DNA of 64,000 nt from Seramator thermalis (lineage in GTDB: Bacteria > Bacteroidota > Bacteroidia > Bacteroidales > Dysgonomonadaceae). Every line of letters starts with the position of its first letter. Within the stretch, counting starts at the first letter, position 1. The notes beneath the pieces were generated by a model, which worked only from the letters and a program-made list of their open reading frames with translations, did not search any database and had not been told where the DNA came from. Shown here one piece after another: positions 51,640-60,069 of this stretch. The position numbers and the translations under genes were made by a program. Location: assembly GCF_004138125.1 (NCBI RefSeq), contig NZ_RXHS01000001.1:310001-374000 (forward strand), given 5' to 3'.

Positions 51640-52620
51640 GGAAAATGATTTACCGATTTGCCGGTGAATTCCGGTCATAACTGTCCTCTTAAGATAAGGA
51701 GACAAGCACTGCCGCCGGGCAGTGCAGGGGTTATGATATTCCTCCACTTCCGACTTCTTCTCTTCTTTCTTAAATTTTCAATTGTCAATTATCCATTATT
51801 TTTTGGGAGATGTGGTCTTGATCTTTTTGGCATCAAGGCAAAAAAGCATGTTGGGTTTGCGGCAAAGCCCCAACAAGTCAATCGATAATTGATAATGCAC
51901 AATGAATAATTTACAGATTCTATGATTTAATGATTTACTGATGAATTTCGCGCTGTGTAGGGGATATGATAATCAGTTAAGTTTGTAAAGTTTTTAAAGG
52001 TCATAAAGTTCCTGCCTAAAGTTATGCTGCCGCTAAACTTGAACGGATAGCAGTTGAGATAATAATTCAGACCTCGTATGTTTGCAGAATTAACACAAAG
52101 AGGGAAAAGTACTGCCTTTCAGGCAGGTTTCTGACGACGATTCATGCCGCAGAATAAATTCTGCGGTTATGAAAATTCGGCTTTTCAAGCCAAAAATACC
52201 TTCGAATACAGAAACCCATCGCAGTGGAAGCATTCAATTCACTGGCTCACTTTTGCCTGAAAGGCAATAACCTTCATAACCGCAGGTCGGTGACCTGCGG
52301 ACAAAGACGTCCCTACCATTACTGCCTGAAAGGCAGAACTCTTGCCGTTGTACAAATGAATATCCACACCGGCAAAAAAGAACAAACAAAACGAAAATTC
52401 GTAATTTAAAATTCTCATTTCCGACTTCTTCACTTCTTCTCTAATAGAGCAAGTTCCCGAACTTGTGCCGGAAACAACGGAAGTTTGAAAACTGCCGGTC
52501 GTTTTGCGTCCAAGTTATGCCATCGCTAAACTTGAACGAATGGAGATAACTCAAGCATCGCCAATTTCCTCATCAATGAATCGTTGAATCGATAAATCTT
52601 CAAATCAACACTATTATTTC
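51640..52620. repeat. Second gene-free repeat island
   Basis: About 1 kb without a believable gene. It carries hairpins (CACTGCC/GGCAGTG at 51708-51725 and a cluster at 52112-52336). Copies of words also present at 16.1-16.7 kb occur at 51719-51744, 51932-51971, 52020-52061, 52401-52422 and 52447-52528. AAATC-type octamer runs lie at 51912-51943 (minus) and 52574-52607 (plus). No transposase is present. Confidence 0.7.
52112..52336. repeat. Cluster of six short perfect hairpins
   Basis: The hairpins are at 52112-52126 (CTGCCT-TTC-AGGCAG), 52147-52166 (CCGCAGAAT-AA-ATTCTGCGG), 52179-52191 (GGCTT-TTC-AAGCC), 52254-52266 (TGCCT-GAA-AGGCA), 52280-52300 (CCGCAGGTC-GGT-GACCTGCGG) and 52322-52336 (CTGCCT-GAA-AGGCAG). 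The left CCGCAG hairpin is followed by TTATGAA and the right one is preceded by TTCATAA, so the array is roughly mirror-symmetric. Confidence 0.75.
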
Positions 52621-52675
52621 TTTGCGCTACTGCCCTCTCCTATCATGGCATTGTAACAATCCAAAAGAATTAACG

Positions 52676-53680
52676 TTATTCGTAGAGCGAGGAGAGTTTT
52701 TGCAACATATCGTCGATGGAATGTGCAGTCATGGTCAGATTGTCTTTGCGAATTGTCCACAATCGACTCACGTCGTCAATCGTCAACTCCACCGGAGACT
52801 GATTGTCGATACGGAATCCTTTCCTCGAAAGGGCTTTGGTGGTCCATCGGGCCATCAATCCGTCGGGACGACTTACACGAGTGGCAATGGTTTTGTCCAA
52901 AAGTTTTTTAACAACAAAACTACCATATTCCTTATCAAATTCGTAGGAAGGATTTTTGAATACGTCATCTATTTTTCCGGTCAGCACCATATCTTCGGGT
53001 GTACCCATAATCACCCGATGACTTTTGTCGAGCAGCCATATTTTGTCGGCCACTTGCATAGCCGTTTCGATTTCGTGTGTCGAGAGCAATATGATTTTTT
53101 TCGTGTCGCGAGCTAATTTCTGCAACAAAAGCAAAATACGGATTCGGTTAGATAAGTCGAGATGCGAGGTAGGTTCATCCAACAAAATTACTGAAGTATC
53201 CTGTGCCAATGCACGTGCAATGAATGCCCGTTGACGCTCTCCATCCGACAATTCGTTGACGTTTCGTTGCTCGAACCCCTTCAAATTTGTCATGTCGATA
53301 GAACGATCGACCAACTCTTGATCCTCGTCGGTAAGTTTTCCCAACCATCCGGTATAAGGATCGCGTCCAATGGAGATAAGCTCACGCACGGTGAATGATG
53401 CCGGCGGTTGATTGTCGGTGAGAACTACGGAAATTAAAGTTGCCCTTTGTCGGGTGGGAATCTGTCGAATATTTTTGTTGTCGATGAAAATTGTTCCGCT
53501 CAAGAGGGGTTGCAAACACGCAATAGAGCGAATCAGGGTAGATTTTCCACATCCGTTTGGGCCAATCAAAGCGATCAGTTCCCCTTCGCGGGCTGAGAGA
53601 TTCAATCCCGATTGCACAAAAATCGGTTGTTTTCGGGAGAAATAACCGATGCTCACATTTTGCAACTGGAGGTGCGACAC
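52676..53680 (-). CDS. ABC transporter ATPase, FepC/BtuD-like, without adjacent permease
   Basis: 334 residues. The ABC domain of the iron-siderophore/cobalamin importer class has Walker A GPNGCGKST, signature LSDGERQR, Walker B VILLDEPTSHLD and the switch His in LSTHE. About 80 extra C-terminal residues (after position 250, VVKKLLDKTIATRVSRPDGL onward) are not part of the canonical ATPase and may be a regulatory domain. No permease or binding-protein gene adjoins, so it must work with subunits encoded elsewhere. Confidence 0.85.
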   Translation of the reverse strand: MSHLQLQNVSIGYFSRKQPIFVQSGLNLSAREGELIALIGPNGCGKSTLIRSIACLQPLLSGTIFIDNKNIRQIPTRQRATLISVVLTDNQPPASFTVRELISIGRDPYTGWLGKLTDEDQELVDRSIDMTNLKGFEQRNVNELSDGERQRAFIARALAQDTSVILLDEPTSHLDLSNRIRILLLLQKLARDTKKIILLSTHEIETAMQVADKIWLLDKSHRVIMGTPEDMVLTGKIDDVFKNPSYEFDKEYGSFVVKKLLDKTIATRVSRPDGLMARWTTKALSRKGFRIDNQSPVELTIDDVSRLWTIRKDNLTMTAHSIDDMLQKLSSLYE

Positions 53681-53732
53681 GAATTTGCGAAACTATTTAC
53701 AATAATTAGAAATGCGATTGACGAGAAATGGT

Positions 53733-54254
53733 TTAAAGACTGATTAATCCTTCAGGCAATTCCATTCGGATAATTTTTTGATTATCGTCTATTTCGGTAA
53801 TGAAATCTTCTGTTGCGGGAATCAAATGTTCGGTTTCTGAGCCGGCTACTACAAAAAGCACGTTCATTGTGGAATGATCAACAAATGTGATTTTGCCGAT
53901 TTCGCCCTTTTTTTCGTCATGCACTGTGTAGCCCACGAAAAAATCGAAATTGGGGGCATTATCCGCAGCAACAGATTGTACGACATTGCGCGGCAAAAAT
54001 ACGGGAGTATTGCAATATCTCGCAGCAACAGACTGATCGTCGATGCCTTCAAACTTTACGTAAGCGGAAATATCGGTATGAAAGCGCATTTCTTCAACAA
54101 AAAAGGGGACAAAAATGCCGTCGATGTCAAAAAAATAAAACGATGAATCGATGTCGGCATAAGTCTCTTTATCGAAAAGAAGCACAATTTCGCCTTGGAT
54201 GCCGTGAGGTTTGAGCAAACGCCCGATCTGCAAAACGTCGTTATCGGTAATCAT
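53733..54254 (-). CDS. rimM: Ribosome maturation factor RimM
   Basis: Assists assembly of the 30S head through ribosomal protein S19. 173 residues. The N-terminal RimM barrel starts VLQIGRLLKPHGIQGEIVLLF with the typical KxHGIxGE motif. The C-terminal PRC-barrel contains FFVGYTVHDEKKGEIGKI and LIPATEDFITEID. It lies just downstream of DUF4290 (8-base gap), a common Bacteroidetes arrangement. Confidence 0.95.
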   Translation of the reverse strand: MITDNDVLQIGRLLKPHGIQGEIVLLFDKETYADIDSSFYFFDIDGIFVPFFVEEMRFHTDISAYVKFEGIDDQSVAARYCNTPVFLPRNVVQSVAADNAPNFDFFVGYTVHDEKKGEIGKITFVDHSTMNVLFVVAGSETEHLIPATEDFITEIDDNQKIIRMELPEGLISL

Positions 54255-54262
54255 AGGCCCAA

Positions 54263-54853
54263 TCAGCGTTTGCGTTGCATTTTGATGGACTTTAGTTTTT
54301 GAGGCGATGCATTTGCCTTCATATCCGCTAAGTGATAGGTTTCGTCGAGCATGATTTTGCCATCAGACAATTCGTATAAATCGCTAAAAATTTTGGCATT
54401 ATCCACATCTTTGTTCCATTGCATGTACGATTTTTTCATCTGACTTGCCAACATGCGCACCAAATGATCTTTTTCCGTCCCATCTTCCATCGCAGCTGCA
54501 ATCTTGATCATGCGTTCGAGTATTTTGCCGTAATGGCGATATTTCATCGTTGGACGACTGTAATCGATATGACCGGGAGGAGTATTTAGCTCCTCTTGCT
54601 TGATGACTTCGTAGGGATAGTCGATATCGAGCTTGAAATCGGACATTATGGCCAAATGATCCCAAAGGATGTGTTTAAAATCATTCACATCACGTAAGTG
54701 AGGAAACATATTTCCCATGATGTTGATGATTGCATACGCACATTTGGTACGTTCTTCCCGATTTTTGACGGTTACGCAGTAATCCACCATATTCTGAATG
54801 TTGCGTCCATATTCGGGCATAATCAATTTTTTCTGTTGTGTATTGTAAATCAT
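54263..54853 (-). CDS. DUF4290 protein
   Basis: About 196 residues, soluble and helical. The ATG at 54853 starts MIYNTQQKKLIMPEYGRNIQ, the conserved opening of DUF4290; a longer frame would overlap the end of the upstream LysM gene. Conserved segments include DYCVTVKNREERTKCAYAII and YGKILERMI. The family is specific to Bacteroidetes and has no assigned function; its steady association with rimM suggests a role in ribosome or RNA metabolism (inference). Confidence 0.88.
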   Translation of the reverse strand: MIYNTQQKKLIMPEYGRNIQNMVDYCVTVKNREERTKCAYAIINIMGNMFPHLRDVNDFKHILWDHLAIMSDFKLDIDYPYEVIKQEELNTPPGHIDYSRPTMKYRHYGKILERMIKIAAAMEDGTEKDHLVRMLASQMKKSYMQWNKDVDNAKIFSDLYELSDGKIMLDETYHLADMKANASPQKLKSIKMQRKR

Positions 54854-54857
54854 ATTT

Positions 54858-55796
54858 TTATCTGAGTTTGAGTACGTCTCCTTCGGTGGGAACGTATTCA
54901 TAATTTTTTTTGTTCAACTTATACAAACTCGAGACGCGAATGCCGTATTTCTGAGAAATACTATACATCGACTCGCCAATCTGCACCACATGCTCAAAAT
55001 ATGGCTTGTCGGCTTTCGATTTTTTCTTTTCGAAATAAACGATATCACCCTCGCTCAACGGGAAATTTTCGGGAACTTCGTTGTATTTGAGCAAATCTTT
55101 CGTTTTAAATCCAAATTCTTTGGCAATACTTTCAAATGTGTCTCCTTCGATAGCAATTACATACACCAATCCGTGCGTCTTGTAGGGTTGATGTTTCCAC
55201 TCGGGATGTTCGGCCAATTCCGACGATCGCGACTTTGAATCGTTTTTTCTATAGTTTTTATCGTCGAATCGATACAATTCGTAATCTTCGATAAGTTTGA
55301 TCAGCTTATTGGCATAGGCTCTGTCGGTAGCATAGCCGGTGGTTTGCAAACCGCGCGCCCACCCTTTGTAATCGGTGATTTGAAGATTGAAAAGACTGCG
55401 ATAGCGTGCGCCGTTCGACAAAAATTCCGAATGATCTCTATAAGAATCTTCCACACTGCGATATTTGCGAAAACAATCGTTTGGGCCATCGTCCGGCGCA
55501 AAAACTTTAGGGCCTTCCCATCCTCTGTGGCATTTGATGCCAAAATGATTGTTGGATCGAATGGCCAAATCACTCATACCGGCACCTGACTCGAGCAAAC
55601 CTTGAGCAAGTGTAATAGATGCCGGAATTCTGTATTCGCGCATGTGATCAACTGCAATTTGGCTATAGCGAGTAATGTATTTCTCGTATGCAGGATTACG
55701 ATTTTGAGCAGAAATGCCAAAAGTAGCAAGAAATAAAAACAACAAAACGAGCCGGCATAATGAATTGTGCGTATATTTGTCGGGTAAAACGGTCAT
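54858..55796 (-). CDS. Glucosaminidase with two LysM domains
   Basis: A peptidoglycan hydrolase of 312 residues, probably periplasmic or outer-membrane facing. The N-terminal hydrophobic segment (LCRLVLLFLFLATFGISAQ) is a signal. The glucosaminidase domain (about 45-190) shows ITLAQGLLESGAG, with the catalytic Glu, and NNHFGIKCHRGWEG. Two LysM repeats follow (VYVIAIEGDTFESIAKEFGF and HVVQIGESMYSISQKYGI). It opens the lysM-DUF4290-rimM run and is divergent from cdd. Confidence 0.92.
   Translation of the reverse strand: MTVLPDKYTHNSLCRLVLLFLFLATFGISAQNRNPAYEKYITRYSQIAVDHMREYRIPASITLAQGLLESGAGMSDLAIRSNNHFGIKCHRGWEGPKVFAPDDGPNDCFRKYRSVEDSYRDHSEFLSNGARYRSLFNLQITDYKGWARGLQTTGYATDRAYANKLIKLIEDYELYRFDDKNYRKNDSKSRSSELAEHPEWKHQPYKTHGLVYVIAIEGDTFESIAKEFGFKTKDLLKYNEVPENFPLSEGDIVYFEKKKSKADKPYFEHVVQIGESMYSISQKYGIRVSSLYKLNKKNYEYVPTEGDVLKLR
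55772..55779 (+). promoter_or_regulatory. Minus-7 element for cdd
   Basis: TATATTTG matches TAnnTTTG, 56 bases before the cdd ATG and inside the N-terminal coding end of the divergent LysM gene. Evidence is the motif only. Confidence 0.35.
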
Positions 55797-55835
55797 TATT
55801 GTCGATCTTTTTAAAATATAAATCAGAATAATCGC

Positions 55836-56315
55836 ATGAAAGAAATCAATCTAACCACAAAGATAACGGTTTATACCATTGAGGAGTGCAACGAAACAGA
55901 AAAAAATCTGATTGAAGCCGCAAAAAAAGCCACCCAACATGCTTATGTACCTTATTCGAAATTTAGCGTTGGAGCTGCGGTATTGCTCGAAAACGGAGAA
56001 ATAATCTCGGGAAACAATCAGGAAAATGCCGCTTATCCTTCGGGATTGTGTGCCGAACGGACGACTGTGTTTTTTGTGAACGCCAACTACCCCGATCAAA
56101 AAATCCTGACAATTGCGATTGCGGCTTTCTACAAAGGAAAATTTACAAAAGAGGTGATCACTCCCTGCGGCGCATGCCGACAGGTACTACTCGAAGTGGA
56201 AAATCGCTTCAATATGCCTATGAAAATTTTGATGTATTCCGAAGAAGAAATTTATTGCGTAAAAAGCGTAAAAGACATTCTGCCGCTCAGTTTCGGAGAC
56301 TCAATGTTGCGATAA
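55836..56315 (+). CDS. cdd: Cytidine deaminase
   Basis: Converts (deoxy)cytidine to (deoxy)uridine in pyrimidine salvage. 159 residues, the small tetrameric type. Zinc ligands and catalytic Glu lie in LCAERTTVF (CAE) and PCGACRQVL (two Cys). The substrate motif YSKFSVGAAVLLENGEIISG is intact. The opening 20 residues (NLTTKITVYTIEECNETEKN) are the usual Bacteroidetes extension. It may be co-regulated with nothing nearby; the next gene is convergent. Confidence 0.95.
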   Translation: MKEINLTTKITVYTIEECNETEKNLIEAAKKATQHAYVPYSKFSVGAAVLLENGEIISGNNQENAAYPSGLCAERTTVFFVNANYPDQKILTIAIAAFYKGKFTKEVITPCGACRQVLLEVENRFNMPMKILMYSEEEIYCVKSVKDILPLSFGDSMLR

Positions 56316-56344
56316 AAGAAATCGGAGTTGATTCCCGTCAGAAC

Positions 56345-56827
56345 TCAAAACGATGTATCCTCGATACCTACAAGAAACCATTTCCCATTGTTTTGCTTGA
56401 AATAATAATTGGCATAAATGCCATTATCAATTCCACGAAGCTCGACAATGGCCGAATCGGAAGTAAAACGAACCCGTTGCAAATATTGATCGTAATCGCG
56501 TGAAACGTAAGTGCTGTCATATGATAGGTCGAGGTATTCCCAGTCCTGTTTTTCAATCACTTCCTGCATGGGTGCAAGGCCTTCGTCGTCAGGGTTTCCC
56601 ACAATTGCGTAAATCGGAAACGATATACGTTTTAATTGAAAAATTCGATCGTCGTTGAAATTTTCAAAGAAAGTGGAAAAATCTTCGATTTGGGATTGAT
56701 TTTTCGAAACGGAAACGGTGGATTTTGATGCGTTTATGCCATCGGAAAAGTGCTTTGGTGAATCCTTTGTGGTACACCCTGAGCCGAAAGTGCTTATCAA
56801 AATGAAAAGCAATGCGATAACCTTCAT
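56345..56827 (-). CDS. Probable DUF4348 lipoprotein
   Basis: 160 residues. A signal peptide ends in a lipobox (ISTFGSGC). The mature part reads FSTFFENFNDDRIFQLKRISFPI and ends NNGKWFLVGIEDTSF, resembling DUF4348 proteins of Bacteroidales, which have an NTF2-like look and no known role. A TAATTTTG minus-7 element (minus strand, 56850-56857) lies 23 bases upstream of the ATG and supports the start. Confidence 0.7.
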   Translation of the reverse strand: MKVIALLFILISTFGSGCTTKDSPKHFSDGINASKSTVSVSKNQSQIEDFSTFFENFNDDRIFQLKRISFPIYAIVGNPDDEGLAPMQEVIEKQDWEYLDLSYDSTYVSRDYDQYLQRVRFTSDSAIVELRGIDNGIYANYYFKQNNGKWFLVGIEDTSF

Positions 56828-56849
56828 TTTTTGTCTTTAAAATATGATG

Positions 56850-56857
56850 CAAAATTA
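56850..56857 (-). promoter_or_regulatory. Minus-7 element for the DUF4348 gene
   Basis: TAATTTTG on the minus strand fits TAnnTTTG; predicted leader about 16 bases. Confidence 0.4.
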
Positions 56858-57045
56858 CATATAAAACCATTACATTATCCTGATTATCCGATAAAAATAA
56901 CTACAAATTCGATAAATTTCTTCTTTCGCCCATGCAGATGCAAATTCCTGCTTCTCTAAACCACTCGTCTGTTACGATAAAATAAGTCGCCGAAGTGAGC
57001 CGGATTATAACTCCGATGTTGTCTTTCGTTTTCATTAAAAATAGC

Positions 57046-57053
57046 TATCTTTG
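57046..57053 (+). promoter_or_regulatory. Minus-7 element for the DUF4922-serB run
   Basis: TATCTTTG fits TAnnTTTG and lies 26 bases before the DUF4922 ATG. A TTTC 18 bases upstream is only a weak minus-33 candidate. Confidence 0.45.
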
Positions 57054-57078
57054 TTCGAATAAAACGCTTGTAAAATAA

Positions 57079-57921
57079 ATGAACCTACAAGAACAAGTAA
57101 ATGAATTGATAGCGTCACAACGCGGCGAGTGGAAAGAATTTGACGAAGCTCTGCTCCAACTCGATAACATAAAAGTTAAAACATTCCGCTGGGGAAAAGA
57201 TGTTTCGGTAAGCGTTCAATTCAATCCCGGAAGAATGGTTTCGACGGCGGCTAACATCGACAAACAAAGCATCGAACACCGGCCCTGCTTTTTGTGCGAA
57301 GCCAACAGGCCGAAGGTGCAACGAGGCATTCCGTTTCTCGACAAATATTCGATTCTTGTCAATCCGTTTCCTATTCTTAAAAACCACCTCACTATTCCCA
57401 TTCATTCACACGTACCTCAACGCATTCGCAAAAAAATTGGCGACATGCTCTCGTTGGCCGAAATGCTACCGGATTATATCGTTTTTTACAACGGTCCCAA
57501 ATGCGGGGCATCGGCACCCGATCATTTTCATTTGCAGGCAGGTCTCAAAGCCCCCGTTTTGCTTCAGGGCGAAAACGAACTTCGATCCTGTCTGATCATC
57601 GAATCTTCGACGAAAGAGGAAGCCGAAGAACGATTCGAAGATGTTTATCATTATCTCCGAAATCGTCAACCCGAAGAAGATGAGCCCATGCTCAACATCA
57701 TAGCCTATAAGGAAAACGAAAATTTCGTTTTGCACATTTTCCCGCGCAAAGCACATCGCCCCCGCCAATATTTTCTGGAAGGAAAAAATCGATTGATGGT
57801 AAGTCCCGGAGCAATCGATATGGCGGGATTGATCATTGTGCCCCGCGAAGAAGATTTTGAAAAAATAAAACCGGAAGAGATCGAAGATATTTATTCACAG
57901 GTTTCGATGCCTATCATTTAA
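57079..57921 (+). CDS. DUF4922 (HIT/GalT-like nucleotidyltransferase superfamily) protein
   Basis: 280 residues. The middle contains ILVNPFPILKNHLTIPIHSH and GPKCGASAPDHFHLQAG near residue 146; the HFHLQ pattern is the HxHxQ active-site signature of the histidine-triad/GalT superfamily. An N-terminal FLCEANRPKVQRG segment may bind zinc. The family could act as a nucleotide-sugar or ADP-glucose/ATP phosphorylase; the substrate is not known. It is 5 bases before serB, suggesting co-translation and a link to central metabolism (inference). Confidence 0.85.
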   Translation: MNLQEQVNELIASQRGEWKEFDEALLQLDNIKVKTFRWGKDVSVSVQFNPGRMVSTAANIDKQSIEHRPCFLCEANRPKVQRGIPFLDKYSILVNPFPILKNHLTIPIHSHVPQRIRKKIGDMLSLAEMLPDYIVFYNGPKCGASAPDHFHLQAGLKAPVLLQGENELRSCLIIESSTKEEAEERFEDVYHYLRNRQPEEDEPMLNIIAYKENENFVLHIFPRKAHRPRQYFLEGKNRLMVSPGAIDMAGLIIVPREEDFEKIKPEEIEDIYSQVSMPII

Positions 57922-57926
57922 TTTTT

Positions 57927-59141
57927 ATGAAAGATTCGGAAATCATTCTCATGATCATCAATAGCGAAGATCGTCCCGGAGTAACCTCGGGATTGACCGA
58001 AATACTTGCCCGTCACGATGCATTCATTCTCGATATCGGACAAGCCGATATCCATCGCAACCTTTCGCTGGGGATTTTGTTCATGGCCCAAAATTCAGGC
58101 GAAATCATGAAAGATTTGCTCTTTAAGGCATACGAGATGGATGTAAACATTCGTTTTAACCCGATATCGAAAGAGCAGTACAGCAATTGGGTCAGCCTGC
58201 AGGGCAAAAACCGCTACATCATCACACTGTTGGGCAGAGTGCTTACCGCAAAGCAGATAGCTGCAGTTTCGAAAATTGTTGCCGATCAAAATCTGAATAT
58301 CGATAACATTGTCCGACTCACGGGTCGCGTGCCTCTTGATGAGAAACAGCGTTCTCCCAAATCGTGTGTCGAACTCTCGGTGAGAGGAACACCTTCGGAT
58401 CGCCGCTTTATGCAGGAAGAATTTTTGAGGCTTTCGTCCGAACTCAATTTCGATATTTCGTTTCAAGAGGAAAGTATGTATCGACGAATGCGACGGCTGG
58501 TCTGCTTCGATATGGATTCGACCCTGATTCGCACCGAAGTCATCGACGAGCTTGCCGACAAAGCAGGAGTAGGCGAAGAGGTGAAAGCCATCACCGACGC
58601 GGCTATGCGAGGCGAAATCGATTTTCAGGAAAGTTTCCATCGGCGAGTCAAATTGCTCAAAGGGCTCGATGTATCGGTGATGCACGAAATAGCCGAAAAT
58701 CTGCCCATAACCGAAGGTTTAGATCGACTAATGTCCATACTGAAAAAAGTAGGGTTTAAAACTGCCATTCTTTCGGGTGGATTCACCTATTTTGGCAACT
58801 ATCTGAAAGATAAATATGGGTTCGATTACATGTATGCCAACGAACTCGAAATAGAAAACGGCAAACTTACCGGAAATTACATTGGCGATGTTGTGGACGG
58901 AAAGCGCAAAGCCGAATTGCTCCGATTGATTGCTCAAGTCGAAAAAATCGACCTTCGACAAACGGTAGCCGTGGGTGATGGAGCAAATGATCTGCCTATG
59001 CTCGGCGTTGCCGGATTGGGAATTGCATTTCATGCCAAACCGAAAGTGAAGCAAAATGCCGAACAATCGTTATCGACCGTCGGAATCGACGGCATTTTAT
59101 ATTTTCTCGGATACAAAGATTCGATGTTGGACAATTATTGA
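57927..59141 (+). CDS. serB: Phosphoserine phosphatase with N-terminal ACT domains
   Basis: The last step of serine synthesis. 404 residues: two N-terminal ACT-like regulatory domains (about 1-180, with MIINSEDRPGVTSGLTEIL and the second near YIITLLGRVLTAKQ). The HAD phosphatase follows, with nucleophile motif DMDSTLIRTEVIDELA near 195, the SGGFTYFG loop and the VGDGANDLPML metal motif. All catalytic residues are present. The long two-ACT form is common in Bacteroidetes and mycobacteria. Confidence 0.95.
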   Translation: MKDSEIILMIINSEDRPGVTSGLTEILARHDAFILDIGQADIHRNLSLGILFMAQNSGEIMKDLLFKAYEMDVNIRFNPISKEQYSNWVSLQGKNRYIITLLGRVLTAKQIAAVSKIVADQNLNIDNIVRLTGRVPLDEKQRSPKSCVELSVRGTPSDRRFMQEEFLRLSSELNFDISFQEESMYRRMRRLVCFDMDSTLIRTEVIDELADKAGVGEEVKAITDAAMRGEIDFQESFHRRVKLLKGLDVSVMHEIAENLPITEGLDRLMSILKKVGFKTAILSGGFTYFGNYLKDKYGFDYMYANELEIENGKLTGNYIGDVVDGKRKAELLRLIAQVEKIDLRQTVAVGDGANDLPMLGVAGLGIAFHAKPKVKQNAEQSLSTVGIDGILYFLGYKDSMLDNY

Positions 59142-59194
59142 GAACTTGTTCCGAAAACAAACTGTTTATAGTTTAATCATTCAAAATCATTGCA

Positions 59195-60064
59195 ATGGGT
59201 AAGAATCCGGATTCTAACACACCTGTCAATCAACTGATCTGTTTCATGGATACCGACACGGGAATAAAACTGTGTGAGCTTTCGGCAAAACTCATCTCGC
59301 GAACAAACGAATCGTCTATCACGCTGCTTCAGCTGATGAACAAAGAACAAGCTGCCGGTATAGACAATCTTGAGAAATACAAAAACGACACATTTCGATC
59401 AACAATCGAACTATGTAAAAATAAAGGGATCACAATCCGCATTTTCGTAAAGATTTCCGAAAATTTCCCGGACGACATCGTTAGCATGATTGAAGAATTT
59501 GGTTACAATTTTCTTTCAGTAGGCATTCATCAGCAAATTATCGACGACCCTGCCTGGCCACAAAATATGAACCTGCAAAACAACGAATCCCCGATAATGT
59601 GGAAAGCATCGAATGCAAATGACAATGTTGTCAGAAAAAACGATATCGCCGAACAAATTTCGTCGTTGCTCAATCGAGTAATGATTATGACCGGAATCTT
59701 TATCAATAAGAATTTTGAAAAGATGAACAACATTTTTATTCCTCTTCTCGACAATAAAGACATTCCTCTTTTCAGGTTTGTCAATTCTTTTTCCATCAAA
59801 GAAGTATCATCGGTAATCACCTGGGATGCCGTTGGTATCATCGAAAACAATCCGGATCTAAAAAAAATGTATCGAGATAAGTTACGGAGTAGCGATGGAA
59901 AATTTACCCTGTGGGATACAAACAAAAAAATAGATTGTAATTTTATTGAACAGCAGGATTTAATGATTATTGGCCTTGAAAGTTGGGGCAAACTCATTGG
60001 GGCCGCCCTCACGTGGTGTCACGCTCTACCTTCAACGTTAATCATCAAAGACAAAACAGATTGA
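59195..60064 (+). CDS. Unknown protein, possibly universal-stress-protein-like
   Basis: Not recognised. 289 residues, soluble, without a signal or transmembrane helix. The layout of two alpha/beta halves (ICFMDTDTGIKLCELSAKLIS, then FIPLLDNKDIPLFRFVNSF) and the ending DLMIIGLESWGKLIGAALTW loosely recall tandem UspA domains such as those at the end of Bacteroidetes Na+/H+ antiporters. No ATP-binding GxxG(S/T) motif is clear. The next gene begins 5 bases after its stop, so the two are probably co-translated. Confidence 0.65.
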   Translation: MGKNPDSNTPVNQLICFMDTDTGIKLCELSAKLISRTNESSITLLQLMNKEQAAGIDNLEKYKNDTFRSTIELCKNKGITIRIFVKISENFPDDIVSMIEEFGYNFLSVGIHQQIIDDPAWPQNMNLQNNESPIMWKASNANDNVVRKNDIAEQISSLLNRVMIMTGIFINKNFEKMNNIFIPLLDNKDIPLFRFVNSFSIKEVSSVITWDAVGIIENNPDLKKMYRDKLRSSDGKFTLWDTNKKIDCNFIEQQDLMIIGLESWGKLIGAALTWCHALPSTLIIKDKTD

Positions 60065-60069
60065 AACTC

